Shown: positions 32,001 through 38,831 of the stretch, in pieces
Layout: every line of letters begins with the position of its first letter
How positions within the stretch are numbered: position 1 is the first letter of the stretch
Translations under genes and position numbers: made by a program
The notes under the pieces: generated by a model
Databases searched by the model: none
What the model was told of the DNA's origin: nothing
What the model saw: only the letters and a program-made list of their open reading frames with translations
Source of the DNA: Deltaproteobacteria bacterium
Lineage (GTDB): Bacteria > Myxococcota > B64-G9
Direction: 5' to 3'
NCBI GenBank assembly: GCA_030622135.1
Contig: JAUXGL010000016.1
Location: 1-38,831 of the forward strand
Length of the DNA stretch: 38,831 nucleotides

Positions 32001-34530
32001 GGCATCCGGGAAAGCGGACGATCCGCTGATCTCCGGCCAGATGGCGTACCGGATGGGCAAGATCCTCGAGGAACAGCTGCTGCGGCCGGAGGAAGCCGAG
32101 GAAGCCTACCGCCAGGCGATCGAGACCCGACCCCCCTCCGCTGAAGCGCTGTCGGCACTCAAGGGGATGGCCCGCCGGCGCGGCGACTGGGTGGAGGTGA
32201 TCCGCCTGGGCTGCGCCCAGTTGGAGTGTGCCGATGACCCGGCGGAGCAAGCCAGGCTCCAGGTGGAGCTGGCCAACATCTGGCGTGACAAGCTCGAGAA
32301 CGAGAACAAGGCGCTGGAGTGCTACGAGAACGCCGTCGAACTGGACTCCGACAACCTGGAAGCCGCCCGGGTGGTGGCGGAGGCGCGGCTCAAGAAGCAC
32401 CGCCACGAGGAAGCCCACGAGCTGCTCGAGCGCCTGACCAAGATCGGCGCCGAGGGCGATCTGGAGCCCGAGGAGCTGGCGGGTATCTACTTGAAGCTCG
32501 CCCAGACGGCCGAGGCTCTCGAAAAAAACGAGCAGGCCAGCGAAGCCTTCGAAAAAGCCCTGGATCTCGATCCCGTCAATCACCGGATCCTCGCCCAGTT
32601 CGGATACCACCTGTCCCGCCAGGGACGCTGGGAACGGGCGGTCGAGCTCTACCGGCAGATCCTAGACAAGTACCGGCGCCGGCTGAAGCCCAACGAAGTG
32701 GCCGATATCCACTACCTGACCGCCCAGGGCCAAATCAAGCTGGGCCAACCCGAGGAAGCCGTCTCCCAGTACCGGCAGGCACTTAAAGCCAACCCGCGAC
32801 ACCTGCCCGCATTGAGAGCGTGTGTGGATCTGTCCCGGCAGCTCGGTAAGTTCAACGAAACCGTGAACCTGCTCTGCCAGCTCCGGGAGATCTCCACCAA
32901 TTCGACCACCCGACTGAAGCTGTCGATGCAGATCGGCGACGTTTTGTCCGAGCACCTCGGCCGGCCCGCCGACGCCGCCGAGGCATACGGCCTGGCCCTT
33001 CACGAGGAACCCAACAACATCGATCTGCTGGAGAAGCTCAGGAAGGTTTTCGTCCACGCCGAACGTTACGATAAGGCGGTGGAGGCGCTGGAGCGCCTGG
33101 CCCACCTGACCGCGACCGACCGGCAGCGCGCCCGCTATTTCCGCATCGCCGGCTACATCGAGCACGAGCGCCTGGATAACGACGACCGGGCGTTGAAGTT
33201 CTATTTACGGGCGCTGCGCCACGCGCCCCTGGACAAGCGCACGCACAAATCGGCGGTGGAAATACTCAATCGCATGCGGGACTGGCACCGGCTTACCGCA
33301 CTGCACGAAGAGCTTATCCAGAGGCTGCCGCCACCCATCGCCGGACAGCCGGATCGCCGCCTGGAGATCTTGGCCGAGCTGGTGGAGCTGTACCGCTACC
33401 GGCTGGACGACAACCGTAAGGCAACCGCCGCCTGCGAGCAGCTCCTCTCCATCGGCCCCGGTGACATCAAGGTGCGCGACGATCTGGCCCGGCTGTACGA
33501 GATGGAGGGCCGGCTCGACGACGCCGCCGCCGTGCACCGCTCCCTGATCGCCGACAGCCCGTTCTCGGTGGACTCCTATCACGCGCTGCGCAGAATCTAC
33601 GAGCACCAGGGACACAACGATCGAACCCTGTGCATGGCGGCCACCCTCAATTTCCTCGACGAAGCCAAAGACGACGAGTTGGCCCTATTGAAGGAACACC
33701 GGCACGCCCTGCCGGTTCCCCCCGGCCGGCGGATCTCCGAGGCCCACTACGCCCGGTTGCTGTTGCATCCCCACGCGGGCGGGCTATTGGGCGAGATGTT
33801 CTCCTTCATAGCCGATCACTGCCGCGATCTATTCAGCCAGGATCAACGGGACTACAAGCTGAAGACCCGAGATCAACTTAATCTTAGCGATTCCTCCTCA
33901 AAAGCGGCCGAGGCCTTCCGTAACGCACTCACCCTCCTGGCCCTACCGCCGCCGGAAGTTTACGCCAAGGGCGTGGGTATCAAGGGGATCCTGGCGGCAA
34001 ACACCTCGCCACCGGCCATTCTCTTCTCCAAGGATATCCTGCAGCGCGCCAGCATTCCCGAGTTGCGCTTCATGGTGGCCCGGGCGGTCGCCTTCACCCG
34101 TCCGGAGAACCTGCTGGCCGCCGCGCTCTCGCCCAAGCAGCTGCGCTCGCTGCTGGACGCCATGGTGGAGATGGCCTTCCCCGGCGACCAAGCCCTTGCG
34201 GTGAACGACGAAGTGACCCGGCTCACTCGCAAGTTCCAACGGGCCATTCCCCGGACCAAGGCCAACCGCCTCTACCAGCTAGCCTCCAAATACCGCGAGC
34301 AGGCCGAAGATCTCTCCATCCACGACTGGCTGGAAGGCGTCGAGCACACCTGCAACCGCGCCGGCTTCGCCCTGTGCGGCGACCTGGAAGCCTGCGTCCA
34401 GGTCCTGAAGGCCGCTCGGGTGGTCAGCCCCTCCGGCTCCTCCCGCACCCTGATCCGCGAGCTGATCTTCTACTCCATCTCCGACGACTACTTCGAGATC
34501 AGAAAAGCCCTCAAGGCGTCGATCGACTGA
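29071..34530 (+). CDS. Giant TPR protein with M48-like degenerate C-terminal domain
   Basis: Protein of 1819 residues without a signal peptide, so probably cytoplasmic or exported by an unseen route. The first 35 residues are Lys-rich. Two long arrays of tetratricopeptide-like helical repeats (about 45-630 and 700-1530) are split by an acidic/Pro-rich linker at 630-700; repeats such as AVDTFNRVLTLEPKNRRA and AVSQYRQALKANPRHLP show the 34-residue rhythm. The last 290 residues differ: a SPPAILFSKDILQ segment then ELRFMVARAVAF resembles the core of M48 peptidases, but the HExxH motif is gone. It is likely a scaffold for protein assembly. The coding frame is intact. Confidence 0.88.
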   Translation: MVRSSKSKGAKKKPGKPGAKKSKKPSTANRGVSKLKKRFDKNPSDEGTFVKLWDKYLESESWGSMVELLDKRICAIENDQEKVQALIKLGSLYDEKLGDAQHAVDTFNRVLTLEPKNRRAIWALGMLYHDLEDWEKVIEIYLLRIDLAEGPEEKLALRTQLAQIYEQRLQQEDQALMEYIRAARLAPQNIHILLNLEKLATRTESFRELLAIYEDVVEHIDRIELRIALYLKLARLHTEHMADTQAADGYYKRALDLSGANTEMLFSISNIYGEEEEWEELITTYSQLIRLAKAPKVKSRVRREISRLYRNGLNDPVSAFFELVRVARYDPDEAGLTDELIDLGTSCEKHLELVAVLEDMGTHLSDDRQKASLYSRLARLHLDDLHNADAAHNAVTQALSLVPAHVPAQLVRFDLLEAGKEYDTLAKALESFLSRPDIEEEVIEVQRRRLADIYDEKPKDREPTVELFCEGPKEPTQDDVPPPEQPEKIIEEPYHKQGTWEDQIALLTKRLTEVADGESLANTYLEIAEIYATRLDRDDLAYFELVRAARSEPDHPRLLDELFRLARKAGFTSELIAVGDDLITTMPDPAAADWHARIGLLLDTNATLEESLDRFRRALDLDATHSIAHQKIRKSLDTQSDSEDAAEAIEPEDESRSASPAQTAAVRAEYHGPTLVKKPPRKEPKLKEEDLDGAPMEEETTVRTKVPDPIESMLKAARADPDDADTWEQLASLIQEKDGSEAAFNALEEPTRLASTNECKTRLFKRLSALAKTVEFRIRLARLLEDNDKLDDAESSYRTVLREDSAHVAALDGLYRIYESKDALDRYDAILTRTLKEAKDSQSRRSILFRRAGLRANQLDQQREALEDLDRLVSSDDGDLEALKLQEEVLEQTDQYEFLAKTYELHLEHEEEHAERVRLLLAAAGLYETRLDNLDRAIQLYKQAVGEEPNQLSTYESLTAVLENKRDWLTAIEVLREASGKADDPLISGQMAYRMGKILEEQLLRPEEAEEAYRQAIETRPPSAEALSALKGMARRRGDWVEVIRLGCAQLECADDPAEQARLQVELANIWRDKLENENKALECYENAVELDSDNLEAARVVAEARLKKHRHEEAHELLERLTKIGAEGDLEPEELAGIYLKLAQTAEALEKNEQASEAFEKALDLDPVNHRILAQFGYHLSRQGRWERAVELYRQILDKYRRRLKPNEVADIHYLTAQGQIKLGQPEEAVSQYRQALKANPRHLPALRACVDLSRQLGKFNETVNLLCQLREISTNSTTRLKLSMQIGDVLSEHLGRPADAAEAYGLALHEEPNNIDLLEKLRKVFVHAERYDKAVEALERLAHLTATDRQRARYFRIAGYIEHERLDNDDRALKFYLRALRHAPLDKRTHKSAVEILNRMRDWHRLTALHEELIQRLPPPIAGQPDRRLEILAELVELYRYRLDDNRKATAACEQLLSIGPGDIKVRDDLARLYEMEGRLDDAAAVHRSLIADSPFSVDSYHALRRIYEHQGHNDRTLCMAATLNFLDEAKDDELALLKEHRHALPVPPGRRISEAHYARLLLHPHAGGLLGEMFSFIADHCRDLFSQDQRDYKLKTRDQLNLSDSSSKAAEAFRNALTLLALPPPEVYAKGVGIKGILAANTSPPAILFSKDILQRASIPELRFMVARAVAFTRPENLLAAALSPKQLRSLLDAMVEMAFPGDQALAVNDEVTRLTRKFQRAIPRTKANRLYQLASKYREQAEDLSIHDWLEGVEHTCNRAGFALCGDLEACVQVLKAARVVSPSGSSRTLIRELIFYSISDDYFEIRKALKASID

Positions 34531-34556
34531 CGGGCGACTGACGGGCGACTGACGGG
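34524..34556. repeat. Three 11-bp tandem repeats at the TPR gene stop
   Basis: CGACTGACGGG occurs three times without a gap. The first unit contains the TGA stop of the TPR gene, so a unit loss would still leave a stop in frame. Likely replication slippage. Confidence 0.8.
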
Positions 34557-35169
34557 GGGAATTGGGGAAAGTTGAAACCGTCCCCCCTGGTCGCATTGTC
34601 GGAATAGAAAACTCCGCATGTTTGTTTATGACACGTTCAAAAGACGCTGCAGAACCAAAGCCACCCGGCAACAAACGCCGAAAGTGGTCCTGAAAGGGGA
34701 GAATAAAAAAGTCCGCCTCCGATTGTCACTTCAGTGACGGTGGGCCCTCTAATGACATTTGTCGGTGGGCCCCGTTCCTTCACGCATGATCTCCCTTGCA
34801 CCGGTAGACACGTAACTGTAGGGGCGTGGTTCACAAACGCCCGAAAGCCCCGTCGCCCAACGGGAGGGCATGAAGCCCTCCCCTACGGTCCAAAAGGAAC
34901 AAATTGACACTGGGTCCGATTCTGTGCATATTCAGTCGTAGAGGGCACAGAAAGAGTGCTTTGAAATTACTATCCCTTCCCTTTGAATCACGGTCGTCAA
35001 CGAAAGAGACACTTCCTGGAGGGCTCGGCGAACATCGACATGCTCAACAAACACACTCCGCTGATGGCCGCGGCCCAGTTCTGTAATTAGGATTGTGGCG
35101 GAATTGGGTAATATCTCTCCAATTGGGTAAAGAATTGAGTACTGGGCAGTATCAAAAGAATACCCGATC
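34531..35169. other. 639-base repeat-rich gap, no gene
   Basis: I find no credible gene on either strand. Contents in order: 11-bp tandem repeats; an AT-richer stretch; two CGGTGGGCCC direct repeats near 34738-34777, the first preceded by GTCAC-TTCA-GTGAC; a 69-base palindromic element at 34818-34886; and two copies of AATTGGGTAA at 35102-35111 and 35121-35130, 19 bases apart, just upstream of the next gene. It looks like decayed mobile DNA. Confidence 0.55.
34818..34886. repeat. Palindromic intergenic element (GTAGGGG...CCCCTAC)
   Basis: Begins GTAGGGG (34818-34824) and ends CCCCTAC (34880-34886). Inside the right half is a perfect 8-base stem, GGGAGGGC-ATGAA-GCCCTCCC at 34862-34882. Elements with these ends are a familiar dispersed intergenic type in several bacterial phyla, probably small non-autonomous repeats; that comparison is from memory. 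Confidence 0.6.
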
Positions 35170-36432
35170 ATGAACCGGAAACTTTTATGGCTAGTCTTCC
35201 TGCCGCTTGCCGTCATTGCCTGCAGCGCGGGCGATGCGGAAAATCCAAACCCGAGCAGCGGCTGGGCGCCGCTGGGAGAGAAATTCTTCACCGGCAATGT
35301 GCAAAACAACTATTCCATAGCCGTACATGACGGCACCGTCGGCGTGGGCTATTGGGACGTGGATCTGGGCAAGCCCTGCGTGAAAACGATAGCGGTGGAC
35401 GGCGGCGCCTGGGCATACCTGGGCGGCGGGCCGGTTCCGGTGGACGCGCTCGCGCTCGATCCCCTGTCGCGCACGACCTTCAAGTTTCGCGAGGACCAGG
35501 GGCACGCGGTCATAGGCTTCAACCGTTCGATGGTCGAGCCCGAGTTTGTGCTCTTTGCCGCCGACGCCGCCGGAAGCTGGCAGCAATTGCCCTCCCTGCC
35601 GCTGGATCTGCTGCCGGGATACCCAGACCAATTAACCTATACCGCACAAGACTTCGACTTTGCGGTCAAGGACGGTGCGGTTTTTGCCGTAGTAAGCGAC
35701 GTTGAAAACACAGCACCCGACACAAAGACCTGCCTGTCGGTGTTTGCCTACCAAGATGGAAACTGGGCCTTGCTGCCCGATCGCATCTGCGAGCCGCGGG
35801 AAAGCGACGGTTTTGGATTCGTTGTCACCTACGATCGGGTAAGCATCCAAGTCTCGGACAAGGGCCGGATCTACCTGGGCTATTTCAGGACCGATCACAC
35901 CAGCAATCTGTTCTCGCTTGGGGTGTCGATGCATGACGGCGGCGGCTGGACGACACTTGCCGATGCCAGTCTATACCCGATAGGCACCGACAGCTATGCC
36001 ACCACAAAATTTGGCATGCAAGTGTTGGCCGCCAGCGCCGGAGACGAGCTGGTGATTGCCGTCGGCGGTCTGATGAGCGAATCCCATGTTTTTAGTTACC
36101 GCGCCGGATCCTGGTCTAAGCTTCCCGACACCGGCATACAGGCGAGCCTGGGCACCCGGATAGCGCCGGCGCTGCAAGGCAGCGCCGATTGCATCTACCT
36201 GGCATATCAAGATTGCTGCACCGGCATGGACGGGCTGACGGTTCAAAAGCATGGGGCGGGGGCATGGAATCTAGTAGGCGACCGAAACTTCACCGACGAC
36301 GCCGCCGCGTTCTACGACCAGGTACTCGATGCGGACGAGAGCAACCTATACCTCTGTTTTCAGACAAACATAAACTACGGCAGCCCGGACACCAGAGGCA
36401 CACTTTCCGTATATCGCCACCGGACAAAATAG
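35170..36432 (+). CDS. Lipoprotein with beta-propeller-like repeats
   Basis: Protein of 420 residues with a lipoprotein signal (VIACSAG, lipid Cys at 18). The rest is built from repeating blades with a Gly-Gly-x-Trp and Leu turn (for example GGAWAYLGGG, GGGWTTLAD, GAGAWNLVGD). This resembles the sialidase-like or Kelch-like propellers of secreted proteins in delta-type bacteria. No catalytic motif is apparent, so it is probably a binding or structural protein on the envelope. The ribosome site is weak; paired AATTGGGTAA boxes upstream may be regulatory. Confidence 0.75.
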   Translation: MNRKLLWLVFLPLAVIACSAGDAENPNPSSGWAPLGEKFFTGNVQNNYSIAVHDGTVGVGYWDVDLGKPCVKTIAVDGGAWAYLGGGPVPVDALALDPLSRTTFKFREDQGHAVIGFNRSMVEPEFVLFAADAAGSWQQLPSLPLDLLPGYPDQLTYTAQDFDFAVKDGAVFAVVSDVENTAPDTKTCLSVFAYQDGNWALLPDRICEPRESDGFGFVVTYDRVSIQVSDKGRIYLGYFRTDHTSNLFSLGVSMHDGGGWTTLADASLYPIGTDSYATTKFGMQVLAASAGDELVIAVGGLMSESHVFSYRAGSWSKLPDTGIQASLGTRIAPALQGSADCIYLAYQDCCTGMDGLTVQKHGAGAWNLVGDRNFTDDAAAFYDQVLDADESNLYLCFQTNINYGSPDTRGTLSVYRHRTK

Positions 36433-36585
36433 TGAAAAAGGGGCCATGCGGAAACCAGCGCCCCGCGCCCGTTTATGATCACCCCGCCCGCATGCTGGGC
36501 GCCTGAAGTGAAGGCGGAAAAACGCAAATCCAATCGGCCGGAAAGCCACCCGTCGTTCGGTCTAAACCCGCGCATCCGGCAAGAC

Positions 36586-37353
36586 ATGAAAAAGTGGTTT
36601 GCCGATTACCTGCGGACATTTAAATCCGACGATGCCGATCTGCGGCAAAACATAAGTTTGAAGCAAGAGCATAGCCAAAGGGTATGCACGGAGATCCTGG
36701 ATATTGGCGGCAAGATTGGCTTGCATGACCAAGAACTCGCTTTGGCCGAACTCATCGCGCTTTTTCATGACATTGGGCGCTTTGAACAGTATGCCCGTTA
36801 TCGCACCTTTGCGGATCGGGCCTCGGTGAATCATGCGGCGTTTGGGGTAAAAATACTAAAAGAAAAGCGTGTGCTCGACAAGCTGGATGAATCAACCCGC
36901 GACCTGGTGCTCAAGACGATACTCTACCATAACCGCGCCACCTTGCCGCGCCAAGAGTCGAAGACCTGTCTGTTGTTTACCAAGCTGCTCCGGGATGCCG
37001 ACAAACTGGATATCTGGCGGGTGGTCACGGAATATTATGCTCGCTCGGATAGCCAGAGAAATGCCGCGCTCGAACTCGGCTTGCCCGACACCCCGGAAAT
37101 CTCAGCGAAAGTATATCGCGACTTGCTAGCCGGCAAAATCGTGTCTATTCACCACCTGAAGAATCTGAATGATTTCAAACTGCTGCAGATAAGCTGGATA
37201 TACGATATCAATTTCGTGCCGACCTTCCAACGTATTCGGGAAAGAGCTTATCTGGCGATAATCCGTCAGGCCCTGCCCCAATCGGATAAGATTGAAACCA
37301 TCTTCTCCGTGATTCTAGATTATGTCGAAACACGTGAAAGGGGAAATCGATAG
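36586..37353 (+). CDS. HD domain phosphohydrolase
   Basis: Cytoplasmic metal-dependent phosphohydrolase of 255 residues from this start. The H...HD...D set is visible: His29 in QEHSQRV, His61-Asp62 in LFHDIGRFEQY, and Asp137 or Asp139 in RDADKLD; His115 in ILYHN is a further ligand. The plan fits a small HD-domain family found alone in many bacteria, perhaps acting on nucleotides, substrate unknown. The frame is open to 36475, but homologous-looking sequence begins at MKKWFADYLR, so ATG 36586 is preferred despite a weak ribosome site. Confidence 0.85.
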   Translation: MKKWFADYLRTFKSDDADLRQNISLKQEHSQRVCTEILDIGGKIGLHDQELALAELIALFHDIGRFEQYARYRTFADRASVNHAAFGVKILKEKRVLDKLDESTRDLVLKTILYHNRATLPRQESKTCLLFTKLLRDADKLDIWRVVTEYYARSDSQRNAALELGLPDTPEISAKVYRDLLAGKIVSIHHLKNLNDFKLLQISWIYDINFVPTFQRIRERAYLAIIRQALPQSDKIETIFSVILDYVETRERGNR

Positions 37354-37865
37354 TAGCCGCTCAAGTGTACGTGAATCATCCATCCGGGCACCGTTTGACA
37401 TTGGGAGCGGGCTGTTCTTCTTCGAACCACCGATCCGTTTTGAGTCCCGATGCCCAACCGGCCGCGAATATCGACCTTTGGCAAAAGGCCACCTCCATTG
37501 GTGAGGCCAATCAGAATTGGTCGCCGGGCCGGATACACGTGCAGATGGAGGTACGCGACGGCGACCACGAGAGGGACTAACCTTGCTGGAGTGCTCGAAG
37601 GCCGCGACGGCCCAGGCCACGACGGCATAGGCCAGGTCGGTATGCCCGATCTTGCAGATGGATGAGTTCTTCCAAATGTCTTGGGACAACGCACGGAAGG
37701 TCTGGCCGTATTTTCCCCGGCAAATCTTCTCAACCACCCGTCGGGCGTTGGGAAGGTTCTGTTCCAGCGGATTGAGAAACGGTCCCTGGGCCTGATCCGC
37801 CGCCGGGTTGCCCAGCAGACAAGGCGAAAATCAGCGACATACGTCCCATTTTCAGTACCCTCCAG
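37354..37865. other. 512-base gap with peroxidase gene debris
   Basis: Holds no intact gene. The right half (37570-37830, minus strand) is a decayed di-heme peroxidase piece. I recognise nothing in 37354-37569 on either strand, though several short frames are open there. The truncated ceramidase gene ends at 37866. Confidence 0.5.
37570..37830 (-). pseudogene. Fragment of a di-heme cytochrome c peroxidase (MauG/CcpA type)
   Basis: On the minus strand the stretch reads LGNPAADQAQGPFLNPLEQN and, further on, VVEKICRGKYGQTFR then TDLAYAVVAWAVAAFEHSSKVS. The GPFLNPxEM-like block and the following AAFE..xxVS match the segment between the two haem domains of bacterial di-heme peroxidases. Neither haem-binding CxxCH is present, a TGA lies just upstream of the fragment (37831-37833), and the similarity ends soon after SKVS. 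It is a dead internal piece of about 85 codons. Confidence 0.6.
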
Positions 37866-38726
37866 CTATCTTTTAAAATCCACCAATCCCCACTTCTTAC
37901 GAATCTCTGCAAGCTTGAACTCTTTGGAAATGAACGGAGTGGGTCTTTTGCTCTTCACTTTGAATCGCAGAATTGCCTGGTCGTCGACACCTTCCGGTGC
38001 CATCCATGTAGTAATCCATCGAGATTTCCACTGGAAGGCACCTGTCAAGGTAGTCACGAAATTGAGGCCCCGATCGTTTTCAGGGACACCCTTTATTGTG
38101 TAGGGCCGCCATTCGCCGTTGGACTTTATTTCCAACTTGACCGAAGGCGTGACAGATTTGGTGTAGTCCTGGGTCCATACAAAATCCTCGTCGACCCAGG
38201 CAAAGAAAGGGTTGTTCGGCACGGGCATGCCGGTTTTCTCGTCCATAAGCACATTTGACAGGCTGGTGTAAGTGTCCTTGAGCCGGTCCATGTGCAGAAG
38301 CGCGTGATACTCCCCAAGGCCGAAGCTCTTTTTACCGCCGGTCTCATATTCCAATTTGACGATCGTTTTCCGGGTGTTGAACGAACGGAGGTTCTTGCCC
38401 AAGTCGGTCAGGGTCTTCTCGATCTTGCCTATGGCCTTCGGGCCGAACAGCATCGAGCCTCCCTCGTAATGCTGCAGGTCGTGCTCGTCTTTGGTGGTAT
38501 GGTAGGAGATGTACTCATTTGCCAGGGTTACCATCAGGGGCCTTTGGCCCGAGTTCGTGGCCGCCTTCAAGACCTCGGCAAGCTGCCTTCCCAGCACTGT
38601 CGTGTATTCGCCCGGAAGGGCGGCGAGAACCACATCGCCAAGCCTATAGACTCCGATGGGATAGCTTCTTGGAACCCTGGCAAGGGTATCGATGAGCTTG
38701 TTCCAATTTACCTTAACCCTTCTTAT
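37866..38726 (-). pseudogene. Truncated neutral ceramidase, C-terminal part only
   Basis: About 286 codons remain of a protein normally near 650-750 residues. The segments LPGEYTTVLGRQL, LANEYISYHTTKDEHDLQ and HYEGGSMLFGP are typical of neutral/alkaline ceramidases, which split ceramide into sphingosine and fatty acid outside the cell. The C-terminal Ig-like domain is complete to the stop at 37866. The frame is open upstream only to a TGA at 38727-38729. The bases beyond it, up to the window edge, do not look like the missing N-terminal catalytic domain, so the active-site part is absent. An internal GTG at 38633 could start a short protein. I read it as a broken gene. Confidence 0.75.
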
Positions 38727-38831
38727 TCACACCGAGGTTATTATAAGTCGACTCGATGTACAAGGACTAAAGTCAGCGAGTCAACGAGGGTATCCGTCTT
38801 CGCGATGCCGGTGAAAAAGCCGCATGGTTGC

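Overview
The window looks like chromosomal DNA of a GC-rich, Gram-negative, delta-type bacterium, most likely Myxococcota or a near relative. This rests on protein types rather than on a marker gene. There is a MopE-like Cys-rich secreted protein with a MYXO-CTERM-like tail, a PilZ/receiver protein of the myxobacterial type, a DUF3467 protein, a very large TPR protein, many lipoproteins with Asp/Ala/Gly-rich linkers, and a eukaryote-like urocanase and UDP-sugar pyrophosphorylase. I see no rRNA, tRNA, CRISPR array or intact insertion sequence.

Layout. 1-890: a short open frame entering from the left, then rubredoxin and a zinc-ribbon thioredoxin. 1329-4293: a VIT/VWA surface protein with a C-terminal sorting-type tail, a small exosortase (XrtK type) and a two-helix membrane protein, read here as a one-substrate protein-sorting unit. 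4405-6707: an AT-richer secreted zinc protease and a DUF6624-like lipoprotein, both on the minus strand. 6708-7155: gene debris (metallophosphoesterase and RND-pump pieces). 7205-13000: urocanase, a lipoprotein, an exported class I glutamine-amidotransferase-like hydrolase and two receiver-domain proteins with degenerate partner domains. 13022-16622: prolyl oligopeptidase, divergent from a MATE exporter. 16746-19865: the Cys-rich surface protein and an outer-membrane beta-barrel protein. 20132-21681: a hipBA toxin-antitoxin pair, with a second copy of the barrel gene's 3' end on its far side. 22206-25639: an iron/cobalamin-type ABC permease and ATPase, followed by a secreted FG-GAP propeller protein in place of a binding protein. 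25695-29000: a UAP1-like pyrophosphorylase, an FmdB zinc ribbon, a secreted ComEA-like HhH protein with a small partner, and DUF3467. 29071-34530: an 1819-residue TPR protein. 34531-35169: a repeat-rich gap. 35170-38831: a lipoprotein, an HD hydrolase, and decayed di-heme peroxidase and neutral ceramidase genes.

Three themes stand out. First, envelope biology dominates: most genes encode exported, lipid-anchored or membrane proteins. Second, there are several relics (two short duplications of gene ends, at least four gene fragments), which marks this as a rearranging accessory region. Third, several genes appear to have sigma-70-like promoters only a few bases upstream of the start codon, implying very short or absent mRNA leaders. 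The best candidate for an under-described system is the exosortase/VIT-VWA trio at 1329-4293. The ABC importer coupled to an FG-GAP protein is the second.
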